Assembly (NCBI GenBank): GCA_946405625.1
Contig: CAMJHQ010000012.1
Coordinates: 26,141-90,140 of the forward strand
Direction of reading: 5' to 3'
Length of the DNA: 64,000 nucleotides
Source: an uncultured Lachnospiraceae bacterium
Lineage (GTDB): Bacteria > Bacillota > Clostridia > Lachnospirales > Lachnospiraceae
In this document: piece by piece, positions 1-9,030 of the stretch
Layout of the letters: each line of letters begins with the position of its first letter
Position numbering within the stretch: position 1 is the first letter of the stretch
Made by a program: the position numbers and the translations under genes
Notes under the pieces: model-generated
The model's input: the letters and a program-made list of their open reading frames with translations, nothing else
Database searches by the model: none
What the model was told of the DNA's origin: nothing

Positions 1-995
1 GTGAACTGTTCCAGGAGGATGGAGAATACAGATTTGAGATGTCTGCTGAGGATAAGTGCGGTAATAAGTCACAGGCTTCATACACATTTATTCTTGATGG
101 CAAGGCTCCGATAATCACGCTTACAGGTGTAGGCAATTATGATAAGACAGTTGAGGATGTAATTCTCGGAATTACTGTTGACGAGACATTCTTCACATCA
201 AACAAGGTTGTTCTTTCAGGAACAAGAATCGATATAGATGGAAAGAAGAATAAGGTAGAATTCGACGGATTCAATCCGAATACCAGCAAGGTTACAACTT
301 TCGAGCAGGTATTTAAGGAAGACGGAATCTATGATATCTCAATCGAATCAACAGATAAGGCCGGAAACAAGACAACAAGAAAGCTGCATTTCACGATCGA
401 CAGAACGGATCCTGAGATTATCGGAATCGATGACTATGACGGAAAGGCAGTAAAGAGCTTCAACTGGAATGTCGATATGGACAGTTTGGTTAAAGACCTT
501 ACTGTATGTAACACATATGTTTACATGGACGGTGTTGAATACGACGGAACAACAACGCTTAAGGACGGAACACATCTTCTGAGAGTTGTATCAACGGATG
601 AGCTTGGACACACGACTGAAAAGGAAGTTTCCTTCAGACTTGATACAACAGCACCGAATATCCTCGTCATGGGTGTTGAGGAAGGCCAGTATATCAATGT
701 TCCGACGGATGTACAGGTCGGAGTTGAGCTTGATGACGATAAGCTTACCAAGGTAACTCTTAACGGAGTGGAGGTTCCGATAAAAGATGGTGTTGCTACT
801 GTAAGAGTTGATAAGAGAATGTCATATACACTTCTTGCTGAAGCAGTAGATGATGCAGGAAATGTATCCAAGATCGAGCTTCACTTTAACTTCGGAGAGA
901 AGTTCCCATGGTGGATCTTTATAGCCGGAGCAGGCGGACTGGGATTGATATTCCTGGTTGTAGCTATATCAAGAAAAAAGCAGAATGAAAAATAA
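1..995 (+). CDS. C-terminal part of a membrane-anchored surface protein with bacterial Ig-like repeats (5' end outside window)
   Basis: The reading frame is open from base 3, so the gene starts upstream of the window. The visible part is a chain of beta-rich repeats of roughly 80-100 residues, each with a recurring signature such as EDGIYDISIESTDKAGN or VDDAGN followed by a strand and then DRTDPEI or DTTAPNI at the domain junction. This is typical of bacterial Ig-like extracellular modules. The end has one hydrophobic segment (WWIFIAGAGGLGLIFLVVAI) followed by a basic tail SRKKQNEK, consistent with a C-terminal stop-transfer anchor; no LPxTG motif is seen. A surface or adhesin-like role is inferred from architecture only. 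A terminator follows at once. Confidence 0.8.
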   Translation, partial: ELFQEDGEYRFEMSAEDKCGNKSQASYTFILDGKAPIITLTGVGNYDKTVEDVILGITVDETFFTSNKVVLSGTRIDIDGKKNKVEFDGFNPNTSKVTTFEQVFKEDGIYDISIESTDKAGNKTTRKLHFTIDRTDPEIIGIDDYDGKAVKSFNWNVDMDSLVKDLTVCNTYVYMDGVEYDGTTTLKDGTHLLRVVSTDELGHTTEKEVSFRLDTTAPNILVMGVEEGQYINVPTDVQVGVELDDDKLTKVTLNGVEVPIKDGVATVRVDKRMSYTLLAEAVDDAGNVSKIELHFNFGEKFPWWIFIAGAGGLGLIFLVVAISRKKQNEK

Positions 996-1013
996 TTTGT
1001 ATTTTTAAAACAG

Positions 1014-1045
1014 AGTGCCGCCGGATTATATTTCGGCGGCACTTT
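1014..1045 (+). terminator. Intrinsic terminator after the Ig-like surface protein
   Basis: A perfect 10-bp stem, AGTGCCGCCG (1014-1023) with CGGCGGCACT (1034-1043), and a 10-nt loop, lies 19 bases after the stop codon. The T-run after it is short (TTTA), so efficiency is uncertain. Confidence 0.7.
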
Positions 1046-1104
1046 ACTGTTCACAGCAAATATTTAATGTATTCAACCCGCTGTTCTTTTGGAGCTGCGG
1101 TCAT

Positions 1105-1169
1105 GAATGCATATTAATCATTAAGATTGTATAATAATCATTACGAATGTGTATTAATCCATATGAATG
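1105..1169 (+). repeat. 20-bp tandem repeat array upstream of the membrane zinc-ribbon gene
   Basis: Three 20-bp units lie head to tail at 1105-1124, 1125-1144 and 1145-1164, each opening with GAATG or GATTG and holding TAWTAATCAT; a fourth unit starts with GAATG at 1165. The array sits 65-130 bp before the start at 1234, so it could be a protein-binding array or contain promoter elements (TATAAT-like words occur in the units). One more copy lies at 1814-1833. Confidence 0.6.
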
Positions 1170-1233
1170 ATGTAAGTTACAGAGAAAGATGATATCATTC
1201 GGATAGATTTTGTCATAAAGGGAGAAATTCAAT

Positions 1234-1776
1234 ATGTATGTAAATAAGACAAAGGCAATGGTAGCTCTTGGTTCGATCAAGGTGAAAACCATTATATGGG
1301 GAATTGTGGGCGGAATGTTCCTGATGTCATTTGTAGGAAGTTTTTTGCCTGAGATGAAAGAAAAGTATGGTATAGGTCCGGTAACATATTCAGCACTTGC
1401 ATTTGTTGCGATATGCGGATTATTCATTTATCTGAATCTTCAGAAGCGAAAGAAGATCAATCTTGCTTACAGGCTCAGCAACGTATTCGAGAATGATTCG
1501 GACGCTACAATGATGACTAATGAGATTGCAAACGCGGTTCATCTTTCGACACCGGCACTTGAGCAGAATCTTCTGTGGCTGATAAACAATAACTATATTA
1601 TCAATTGCAGATTTGATGACAAGAATCAGTCAAGAATTATTCTTACAGATGTTAATGAAGCCGCAACAAATGAATTCGCTATTATAACATGTCAGGCCTG
1701 TGGTTCGAAGATTCAGGTCAGACCGGGTCAGTCCGCAAAATGTCCGTCATGCGGTACATTTATTGCTGCATCATAA
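1234..1776 (+). CDS. Membrane protein with C-terminal zinc ribbon, function unknown
   Basis: 180 residues. Two hydrophobic segments lie near the N-terminus (about 20-40 and 51-69), followed by a basic stretch QKRKKIN. Residues about 75-150 look alpha-helical, with a pattern (NEIANAVHLSTPALEQNLLWLINNNYI) that resembles a winged-helix or PCI-like fold. The C-terminus has CQACGSK and CPSCGTF, a four-cysteine zinc ribbon. The start is supported by GGGAGA upstream of the ATG. It lies alone between the 20-bp repeat array and secDF. I do not recognise a named family; the topology suggests the winged-helix and zinc ribbon are cytoplasmic. Confidence 0.75.
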   Translation: MYVNKTKAMVALGSIKVKTIIWGIVGGMFLMSFVGSFLPEMKEKYGIGPVTYSALAFVAICGLFIYLNLQKRKKINLAYRLSNVFENDSDATMMTNEIANAVHLSTPALEQNLLWLINNNYIINCRFDDKNQSRIILTDVNEAATNEFAIITCQACGSKIQVRPGQSAKCPSCGTFIAAS

Positions 1777-1813
1777 GAGAGATGATTGAATAGAATTAAA
1801 AACATATATTAAC

Positions 1814-1833
1814 GAATGTTATAATAATCATCC
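1814..1833 (+). repeat. Single copy of the 20-bp GAATG-type repeat upstream of secDF
   Basis: GAATGTTATAATAATCATCC matches the units of the array at 1105-1164 and lies just upstream of the predicted secDF promoter. Sharing the motif hints at common control of the two genes, which is inference. Confidence 0.5.
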
Positions 1834-1850
1834 GTAAATATAAAAAATGC

Positions 1851-1879
1851 TTTAAAAAGGGGCGCTGCTATGCTATAAT
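1851..1879 (+). promoter_or_regulatory. Predicted sigma-A promoter of secDF
   Basis: TTTAAA at 1851-1856 and a perfect TATAAT at 1874-1879 are separated by 17 bases. It lies 78 bases before the secDF start codon, leaving a moderate leader. Confidence 0.55.
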
Positions 1880-1956
1880 GTTCAAGTTATTGCTGGGAGT
1901 GTCCCTATTATTATGCACTAACAAAATAAGAAGTTTGATGGAAGAGGATTATTATC

Positions 1957-4179
1957 ATGAAAAAGGCCAAGAGAAATGCTGTTTTCTACTTACTTATCTT
2001 TCTTGCCGTAGCAGCAGGCGCAGTTTATGCGATCATGAACGGAATAGGTAAAGAAAGGACTGGACGTGCGGTAGATATTCCACTGGGACTTGACCTCCAG
2101 GGTGGTGTCAGCGTTACGTATCAGATTGAGGAGAAGGATGCTACTGATGCAGAGATCGAGACAACTATCGATAAACTGCAGAAGAGAGTAGATACCTACA
2201 GTCCTGACGGAGAAGTTTATAAGTCCGGTTCAAACAGAATCACTGTAGAAATTCCTCTTGATACAAGTAAGTATGATCCAAATGAGATTCTTGATTCTCT
2301 CGGTCGTCCGGGAAAGCTTGAGTTTGTAGATTCTTATAATATGCAGCTTAAAACTGCAGGACAGGAATATACAGCAGCACTTACCGGTTCGGATGTAGAA
2401 AATGCGGGAGCTGCAAGATATACAAACAACACAACAGGTATTGATCAGTTTATCGTACAGCTTCAGTTCAACGACGAAGGTGCAAAGAAGTTTTCGGATG
2501 TTACCGGAGCAAATGTAGGAAGCATTATTTACATTGTATATGATGATAATATTGTAAGCAGCCCTGTTGTAAATACACAGATTTCGGGCGGATCAGCTCA
2601 GATCGAGGGTACATTTACTTATGAAGAGGCATCAGAACTTGCAAGTACGATCAAGATCGGTGCACTTCCACTTACACTTACTGAGTTATCATCTCAGGTA
2701 GTAGGTGCTAAGCTTGGTAGTGATGCACTTCGTACATCACTTATTGCAGGAGCTATCGGTCTCGGATTCATCTTCCTTATAATGATATTTGTATTCAGAT
2801 TCCCTGGATTTATAGCATCACTTGCTCTTGCATGCTATACAATCATGGAGCTTTTCTTCCTGAATACACTTCATATAACACTTACTCTTCCGGGTATTGC
2901 AGGTATCATACTGTCAATTGGTATGGCGGTCGATGCGAACGTTATCATCTTTACCCGTATTCGTGAAGAAATAGCAGGCGGAAAGACAGTTAAGTCTGCT
3001 GTTAAGGATGGTTTCGATAAGGCTCTTTCAGCTATCATCGACGGAAACGTAACAACAATTATTGCCGGTATCGTACTTCTTCTTATGGGTACAGGTACAG
3101 TTAAGGGATTCGCAAGAACACTTATTCTCGGTATTATTCTTTCGATGATCTCAGCACTCTTTATTACAAAGCTTCTTCTTAACATCTTTGTAAATCTCGG
3201 AGTTACAAACAAGAAGCTTTACGGTGCAGCAAAGCCTGTTAAGGTTAAGAATGTTTCAAAGGGATTCAAGGTTACAGCAGCTATTTCATGCATTCTTATA
3301 ATTGCAGGTATCGCATTCCTTTTTGTAAACAAGGGTATTGCAGGAAGAGGAAATACACTTAACTTCTCACTTGAGTTCAGCGGTGGTACATCAACAACCG
3401 TTACATTTAATGAGAAGTATGATCTTGCAAGGGTTGAGAGTGAAGTTATTCCTGTAATTGAGCAGGCTACAGGCATTGCGCCGGGTTCTGCACAGATTCA
3501 GGTTATTGATAATTCTAATCAGGTAGTTTTCAAGACTGTTACACTGAATGGTGACCAGAGAGAGGCTATGGCCGACTCACTTAAGTCACAGTTTGGAATT
3601 GCTGACGGCGGTATCGAGACAGATACGATAAGCAGCACTATCAGTAAGGAAACACAGAGAGATGCTGTACTTGCCGTAATAATTGCATCTATTCTGATGC
3701 TCATTTATATAGCATTCAGATTCTCGGATGTCAGATTCGGTGTCAGCGCCGTTATCGCTCTCATCCACGATGTTATGATCGTATTCTTTGCTTACTCGGT
3801 AGCATATCTTTCAGTTGGTGGAACTTTCATCGCTTGTATGCTTACTATAGTAGGTTACTCGATCAACTCAACAATTATCATCTTCGACCGTATCAGAGAG
3901 AATCTGCATACAATGAATATTCGTCGTGACGGATATGATAAGATTGTTGATACATCTATTTCTCAGACAATCTGGAGAAATGTTTACACAAACCTTACAA
4001 CATTTGTAATGGTACTTATGCTTTATATCCTTGGTGTATCATCACTCAAGGAATTCACGCTTGCTCTTATGGTTGGTATCGTTGCAGGTACATATTCATC
4101 AATCGGAATCACCGGACCATTGTGGCTTATGCTTCGTAAATACATAGGTAAGGCTGACGAAGAACAGGAAAGTGAGTAA
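1957..4179 (+). CDS. secDF: Protein translocase subunit SecDF (SecD-SecF fusion)
   Basis: 740 residues; a proton-driven accessory of the SecYEG translocon in the cytoplasmic membrane. The N-terminus is a membrane segment (about 9-28), followed by the SecD signature IPLGLDLQGGVSVTYQ (about 42-57), a large extracytoplasmic region, and a block of SecD membrane helices from about residue 260 to 410. The SecF half begins near 430 with another membrane helix, carries LEFSGGTSTTVTF and ends with a second helix block. Fusion of SecD and SecF into one chain is common in Firmicutes and the length fits. The start is preceded by GGAAGAGG. The gene has its own promoter-like sequence and terminator and is followed by recJ. 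Confidence 0.97.
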   Translation: MKKAKRNAVFYLLIFLAVAAGAVYAIMNGIGKERTGRAVDIPLGLDLQGGVSVTYQIEEKDATDAEIETTIDKLQKRVDTYSPDGEVYKSGSNRITVEIPLDTSKYDPNEILDSLGRPGKLEFVDSYNMQLKTAGQEYTAALTGSDVENAGAARYTNNTTGIDQFIVQLQFNDEGAKKFSDVTGANVGSIIYIVYDDNIVSSPVVNTQISGGSAQIEGTFTYEEASELASTIKIGALPLTLTELSSQVVGAKLGSDALRTSLIAGAIGLGFIFLIMIFVFRFPGFIASLALACYTIMELFFLNTLHITLTLPGIAGIILSIGMAVDANVIIFTRIREEIAGGKTVKSAVKDGFDKALSAIIDGNVTTIIAGIVLLLMGTGTVKGFARTLILGIILSMISALFITKLLLNIFVNLGVTNKKLYGAAKPVKVKNVSKGFKVTAAISCILIIAGIAFLFVNKGIAGRGNTLNFSLEFSGGTSTTVTFNEKYDLARVESEVIPVIEQATGIAPGSAQIQVIDNSNQVVFKTVTLNGDQREAMADSLKSQFGIADGGIETDTISSTISKETQRDAVLAVIIASILMLIYIAFRFSDVRFGVSAVIALIHDVMIVFFAYSVAYLSVGGTFIACMLTIVGYSINSTIIIFDRIRENLHTMNIRRDGYDKIVDTSISQTIWRNVYTNLTTFVMVLMLYILGVSSLKEFTLALMVGIVAGTYSSIGITGPLWLMLRKYIGKADEEQESE

Positions 4180-4196
4180 GCTCTTGAAAATGTAAT

Positions 4197-4228
4197 AAAA
4201 AGTGCAGGTAAAAGCCTGCACTTTTTTC
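4197..4228 (+). terminator. Intrinsic terminator of secDF
   Basis: AAAAAGTGCAGG pairs with CCTGCACTTTTT around a 6-nt loop and is followed by a T-rich stretch; it ends 15 bases before the recJ start. Confidence 0.85.
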
Positions 4229-4242
4229 TTATAGGGGGTATT

Positions 4243-5991
4243 ATGGACGCTGATTGGAGAATATATTCAAAAAGGGCGGATTTTAATGCTATAGCAAATC
4301 GTTTTAATATAGATCCGGTTGTTGCCAGAGTTATCAGAAATCGTGATGTAGAAAGTGAAGAAGAGATTGAGAGATTCCTGTACGGAACTCTGGACGACTG
4401 TCATGACGGAAATCTGATGAAGGATATGGATAAAGGTGTTTCAATCATATCCGAGAAGATTGATGCAGGAGAAAGTATAAGGATAGTAGGAGATTATGAT
4501 GTTGACGGAGTGACATCGACATACATTTTATATGATGCAATAAGATGTCTCGGAGGAAAGGTCAGCTATGATATTCCTCACAGGATTACTGACGGATACG
4601 GAATAAATGTAAGGATCATCGAGCAGGCGGCTAGTGACGAGGTTGATACTATCATAACCTGTGATAACGGAATTGCAGCCTTCGATGCAGTAACACGTGC
4701 GAAGGAACTCGGGCTTACAATAGTTGTAACGGATCATCATGAGATTCAGGAAATGATTCCTGATGCAGATGCTGTGATAGATCCGCATCAGGAAGGTGAT
4801 GCATATCCTTACAAGGCTATATGTGGTGCCGAGGTTGCATATAAATTCATAAGATGTCTCTATAAATATAGAGGTCAGGAACTTGAGGACAGAAAATACA
4901 TAGATTTCGTTGCGCTTGCAACATACTGCGATGTTATGCCGCTTCTCGACGAGAATAGGATATATGTCAGGGAAGGCATGAAAAAAATTGCAGAAACAGA
5001 TAACCTTGGACTGGCTGCACTTGTGAGACAGTGTTCTCTTGAGGGGGCTTCGATAACAGGATATCATCTCGGATTTGTACTCGGGCCTTGCATAAATACG
5101 GCCGGAAGAATAGGCTCCGCAAAGGAGGCCCTGCTTCTTTTTCTTGAAGAGGATGAGGCAGCATGTGCCTCAAAAGCTCTGGCACTTAAGATAGGCAATG
5201 ATGATCGAAAGAAAATCACGGAAGATGGAACGGCCCTTGCGATAGAGACTGTTTTAAGAGAAGGCTATGATAAGGATCAGGTCATAGTTTTATATTTGAA
5301 CGGTGTACATGAAAGCCTTGCAGGAATTATCGCAGGAAAGATAAAGGAACATTTTTACAGACCGACGATAGTTTTCACAGATTCCGAAAATGAAGAGCTG
5401 CTTAAGGGTTCGGGAAGATCCATCGAAGATTATAATCTCTTCGAAAAGCTTTCTGAGGTAAAAGATATACTGTATAAATTCGGAGGTCATAAGCTTGCGG
5501 CAGGATTAACGATACAAAGGGATGAACTGGACAAGATTCGGAAAGAGCTGAATAATAGAGCCGATCTGAACGAGCAGCAGCTGACTCCAAAGCTTATGAT
5601 AGATGTTCCGATGCCGCTCAGATATGTAAATATGGGATTGATCGCTCAGCTTGACAGTCTGGAACCTTTCGGAACAGCAAATCCTCGTCCGCTTTTTGCC
5701 GAGGCAGGGCTCAAGGTGAATGGGCTATACATTTACGGAAAGAGGGGAAATGTAATGAATATCAGCGTTACCGACTCAAGAGGAGGGCGGTTTATGGTGA
5801 TGACATTTGATCCGGAGGGCGTTATAGAAGATATAAAGAAGTGGTTTACAGAAGAAGTTTGTGATAAAATGTTGAAAGGTGCATACACCGGTGTTATGCT
5901 GGATATTGCTTATCAGCCGCAGATCAATGAGTATCGTGGCGAAAGAAATATACAGTTCTTACTTAAAAATATGAGACCGCATACTGCGTAA
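4243..5991 (+). CDS. recJ: Single-stranded-DNA-specific exonuclease RecJ
   Basis: 582 residues; 5'-3' ssDNA exonuclease of recombination and mismatch repair. The DHH-family motifs are present: GDYDVDGVTS (about 83-92), CDNG (140-143), the diagnostic DHH at 164-166 (VVTDHHE), and the DHHA1 motif region GSGRS...FGGHKLAAGLT near 390-425. A C-terminal OB-like region (MNISVTDSRGGRFMVMTF) follows, as in RecJ. The start is preceded by AGGGGG. Its position between secDF and apt is typical of Lachnospiraceae and other Clostridia. Confidence 0.95.
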   Translation: MDADWRIYSKRADFNAIANRFNIDPVVARVIRNRDVESEEEIERFLYGTLDDCHDGNLMKDMDKGVSIISEKIDAGESIRIVGDYDVDGVTSTYILYDAIRCLGGKVSYDIPHRITDGYGINVRIIEQAASDEVDTIITCDNGIAAFDAVTRAKELGLTIVVTDHHEIQEMIPDADAVIDPHQEGDAYPYKAICGAEVAYKFIRCLYKYRGQELEDRKYIDFVALATYCDVMPLLDENRIYVREGMKKIAETDNLGLAALVRQCSLEGASITGYHLGFVLGPCINTAGRIGSAKEALLLFLEEDEAACASKALALKIGNDDRKKITEDGTALAIETVLREGYDKDQVIVLYLNGVHESLAGIIAGKIKEHFYRPTIVFTDSENEELLKGSGRSIEDYNLFEKLSEVKDILYKFGGHKLAAGLTIQRDELDKIRKELNNRADLNEQQLTPKLMIDVPMPLRYVNMGLIAQLDSLEPFGTANPRPLFAEAGLKVNGLYIYGKRGNVMNISVTDSRGGRFMVMTFDPEGVIEDIKKWFTEEVCDKMLKGAYTGVMLDIAYQPQINEYRGERNIQFLLKNMRPHTA

Positions 5992-6065
5992 GATTTCATG
6001 GGGTTATGGGAATCTGAAGGCGGAATGGTTAAATTGTTTGATCTTTAGATCAGGAGGAGGATTTC

Positions 6066-6590
6066 ATGGCAAAGATTGAGGATTACATTATCACAATACC
6101 GGATTTTCCGGAACCGGGTATTATGTTCAGAGATATCACGGGAGTTCTCGACAGCGGAGAGGGCCTTCAGCTCTCTATAGACGAACTCTATAAGCTTATA
6201 GCTGATGTTGATTTTGATGTTATTGCCGGAGCAGAAGCAAGAGGCTTCATCTTCGGAATGCCGCTTGCATATAAGTTATGCAAGCCATTTATCCCTGTAA
6301 GAAAGAAGGGAAAGCTTCCAAGAGAGACTTATGAAGAAACCTATGATCTCGAGTATGGCACTGCCACCATAGAGATACATAAGGATTCGATCAAGCCGGG
6401 CCAGAAGGTTGTTCTTGTTGATGACCTTATTGCAACAGGCGGAACTATAGAAGCAGCAGCTAAGCTTATTGAGAAATGCGGCGGCGAAGTTGTAAAGATC
6501 ATTTTTCTTATGGAACTCGAAGGCCTTGAAGGAAGAAAGAAGCTTGCAAAATACGACGTAGAATCAGTTGTTAAGTATCCGGGAAAGTAA
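6066..6590 (+). CDS. apt: Adenine phosphoribosyltransferase
   Basis: 174 residues; converts adenine and PRPP to AMP in purine salvage. The PRPP-binding loop VVLVDDLIATGGT lies at about 115-127, and the N-terminal IPDFPEPGIMFRDIT and AGAEARGF motifs are characteristic of Apt. Length is normal. A strong AGGAGGAGG precedes the ATG. The gene lies directly upstream of relA, a common pairing, separated by a region with a duplicated 20-bp sequence. Confidence 0.97.
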   Translation: MAKIEDYIITIPDFPEPGIMFRDITGVLDSGEGLQLSIDELYKLIADVDFDVIAGAEARGFIFGMPLAYKLCKPFIPVRKKGKLPRETYEETYDLEYGTATIEIHKDSIKPGQKVVLVDDLIATGGTIEAAAKLIEKCGGEVVKIIFLMELEGLEGRKKLAKYDVESVVKYPGK

Positions 6591-6690
6591 GACCAGGGGA
6601 TTGCCCGAATGAAATGAGGGAGGGACCCGTGGCCGTGAGCTTCGAAGAAGCACAGAATGACATCATAGTAGACCAGGGGATTGCCCGAAT
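6591..6690 (+). repeat. Duplicated 20-bp sequence in the apt-relA intergenic region
   Basis: GACCAGGGGATTGCCCGAAT occurs exactly at 6591-6610, directly after the apt stop codon, and again at 6671-6690, just before the relA ribosome binding site. Between them is a small hairpin GCTTC-GAA-GAAGC (about 6639-6651). A third, near-identical copy follows relA (8996-9013). Role unknown. Confidence 0.75.
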
Positions 6691-6717
6691 TATAGAAATA
6701 TGAAAGGAGGAGTGGAG

Positions 6718-8997
6718 ATGGCAGATCCAATCAAAGAAATAATCATTAATACGACCAGAAGTGATGAGCTTGCTACGCCTGATGATTTTACTTCACCGGA
6801 CGAGATCTATGATATTCTGATTGAGAAGATCAAGGTTTACCACCCTTCTGACGATTTTTCACTTATTGAGAAGGCTTATCATCTTGCGGATGATGCTCAT
6901 CAGGGACAGAAAAGAAAATCAGGTGAGCCTTATATCATCCATCCGCTCTGCGTAGCGATCATACTTGCAGAGCTTGAAATGGATAAGGAGACTATAATAG
7001 CCGGCCTTCTTCATGATGTAATTGAGGATACTGAATATACAAGAGAGGATATAGAGAAAGAATTCTCTCCGGAGGTTGCTCTTCTTGTTGACGGAGTTAC
7101 AAAGCTGACGCAGCTGTCTTTATCTCAGGATAAGATAGAGGTTCAGGCAGAGAATCTTCGTAAAATGTTCCTTGCGATGGCAAAGGATATCAGGGTTATC
7201 ATTATCAAGCTTGCGGACAGACTTCATAATCTCAGAACGCTCCAGTACCAGACTGCAGAGAAGCAGGTTGAGAAGGCGCGTGAGACTATGGATATCTATG
7301 CACCGCTTGCAAACAGGCTCGGAATTTCCAAGATTCAGGTAGAGATGGATGATCTTTGTATGCAGTATCTCTATCCGGATATTTACAGTGACATCCGTTC
7401 AAAGCTCGATGAAATGATTTCCGAAAGAGGAGACTTTATCAACGAGATAATCGCTGAGGTTAAGCAGTACATTTCCGAGGCTGATATAGAAGCCGAGATA
7501 GACGGAAGAGTAAAGCACATCTTCAGTATTTATAAGAAAATGAAGACACAGGGCAAGAATCTGGATCAGATCTATGATATCTATGCCCTCAGAATAAAGG
7601 TTGAAACAGTCCGTGATTGTTATGCGGCACTCGGTATTATTCATGAGAAATATAAACCGATACCGGGACGATTCAAGGATTATATAGCCATGCCGAAGGC
7701 AAACCTCTATCAGTCACTTCATACAACGCTGATAGGACATGGCGGAAGGCCTTTCGAAATACAGATAAGAACATATGAAATGCACCGCACCGCTGAGTTC
7801 GGTATTGCGGCCCATTGGAAATATAAGGAGTCGGGAAGTAAGGAAGTTTCTACCGAAGAGGAGAAGCTGAACTGGCTCAGAGAAATTCTTGAGTGGCAGA
7901 ACGACAGTGATGACAATCAGGAATTCATGAATGCGGTTAAGTCGAGTCTTGATCTGTTCCAGGATCATGTATATTGCTTTACACCGGCAGGAGATGTAAA
8001 GACTCTTCCGAGAGGATCGAATACGATCGATTTTGCATATGCTGTACATACTGCAGTAGGTAATAAGATGATCGGTGCAAGGATCAACGGACGTGTTGTT
8101 CCTATCGAAACAGAGATCAGGAACGGCGACAGAGTAGACATCATCACGTCTCAGAACTCCAAGGGACCGAGCCATGACTGGCTTTCGATGGTCAAGAGTA
8201 CTCAGGCCAGAAATAAGATTAATCAGTGGTTCAAGAATGAGTATAAGGCAGACAATATCCTAAAGGGTAAAGCTGCCATGGAAGATTACTGTAAGACCAA
8301 GGGAATAAATCTTTCGGAGCTTCTGGTTCCTGAATATATGAAGAAGACTCTGAAGAGATATAACTATCATGAATGGGATTCTCTTATGGCTGCTGTCGGA
8401 CACGGTGGACTTCGTGAAGGACAGGTAGTTAATCGTCTCCTTGAAGAGAAGAGAATGATTGAGGAGAAGAAGAGAACAGATATAGATGTTCTTGAGGAGA
8501 TCCGTGAGAAGAAGGGTAACGACAGCTTTGAAAGTCCGAAGGGATCTATAAAGGTTCAGGGAATTCATGATGTTGCCGTTAGATTCTCCAAGTGCTGTTC
8601 ACCTGTTCCGGGTGATGATATTGTGGGCTTTGTAACCAGAGGCCGTGGGATATCAATTCACAGAACAGATTGTATAAACGTTATCAGCATGAATGAAACA
8701 GATCGTGTAAGGCTTATCGATGCCGAGTGGGTTGAGGCTGAAGGCAAGCCTGATATGGAATTCACTACTGAGATACTTGTTTATGCTATCGAGCGTAACG
8801 GACTTATCTTCGAGATATCCAAGGTATTCAGCGAAGAAAATATCGGCATCAAGGCTATGAATGCGAGAACAAGTAAGCAGGGCAAGTCAACTATCGACAT
8901 ATCCTTCGGCGTAAAATCCAAGGAAGACCTGAACCGCCTGACCTCAAAGATTCAGAGCATACAGGGTATTATAGATATTGAGAGGACTCAGGGGTGA
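6718..8997 (+). CDS. relA: Bifunctional (p)ppGpp synthetase/hydrolase (Rel/SpoT homologue)
   Basis: I place the start at 6718 (MADPIKE...) because AAAGGAGG at 6703-6710 sits just upstream of it; an in-frame ATG at 6700 lies before that Shine-Dalgarno and lacks one. The product has 759 residues. An HD hydrolase domain includes GLLHDVIEDTEY (HD near 99-100), followed by the synthetase domain (RVKHIFSIYKKM and the substrate region to about 350), a TGS domain (VYCFTPAGDVKTLPRGS, about 405-465), the conserved HDVAVRFSKCCSPVPGD region and a C-terminal ACT domain. It makes and degrades the alarmone for the stringent response in the cytosol. With both HD and synthetase motifs intact it is the long bifunctional Rel of Firmicutes. 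Confidence 0.96.
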   Translation: MADPIKEIIINTTRSDELATPDDFTSPDEIYDILIEKIKVYHPSDDFSLIEKAYHLADDAHQGQKRKSGEPYIIHPLCVAIILAELEMDKETIIAGLLHDVIEDTEYTREDIEKEFSPEVALLVDGVTKLTQLSLSQDKIEVQAENLRKMFLAMAKDIRVIIIKLADRLHNLRTLQYQTAEKQVEKARETMDIYAPLANRLGISKIQVEMDDLCMQYLYPDIYSDIRSKLDEMISERGDFINEIIAEVKQYISEADIEAEIDGRVKHIFSIYKKMKTQGKNLDQIYDIYALRIKVETVRDCYAALGIIHEKYKPIPGRFKDYIAMPKANLYQSLHTTLIGHGGRPFEIQIRTYEMHRTAEFGIAAHWKYKESGSKEVSTEEEKLNWLREILEWQNDSDDNQEFMNAVKSSLDLFQDHVYCFTPAGDVKTLPRGSNTIDFAYAVHTAVGNKMIGARINGRVVPIETEIRNGDRVDIITSQNSKGPSHDWLSMVKSTQARNKINQWFKNEYKADNILKGKAAMEDYCKTKGINLSELLVPEYMKKTLKRYNYHEWDSLMAAVGHGGLREGQVVNRLLEEKRMIEEKKRTDIDVLEEIREKKGNDSFESPKGSIKVQGIHDVAVRFSKCCSPVPGDDIVGFVTRGRGISIHRTDCINVISMNETDRVRLIDAEWVEAEGKPDMEFTTEILVYAIERNGLIFEISKVFSEENIGIKAMNARTSKQGKSTIDISFGVKSKEDLNRLTSKIQSIQGIIDIERTQG

Positions 8998-9013
8998 CCA
9001 GGGGATTGCCTGA
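8996..9013 (+). repeat. Third copy of the GACCAGGGGATTGCC repeat, after relA
   Basis: GACCAGGGGATTGCCTGA overlaps the relA TGA stop codon and precedes the next gene by 17 bases. It matches the two copies at 6591 and 6671 except for one base. Confidence 0.7.
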
Positions 9014-9030
9014 GCGAAGGGAATTTATAA

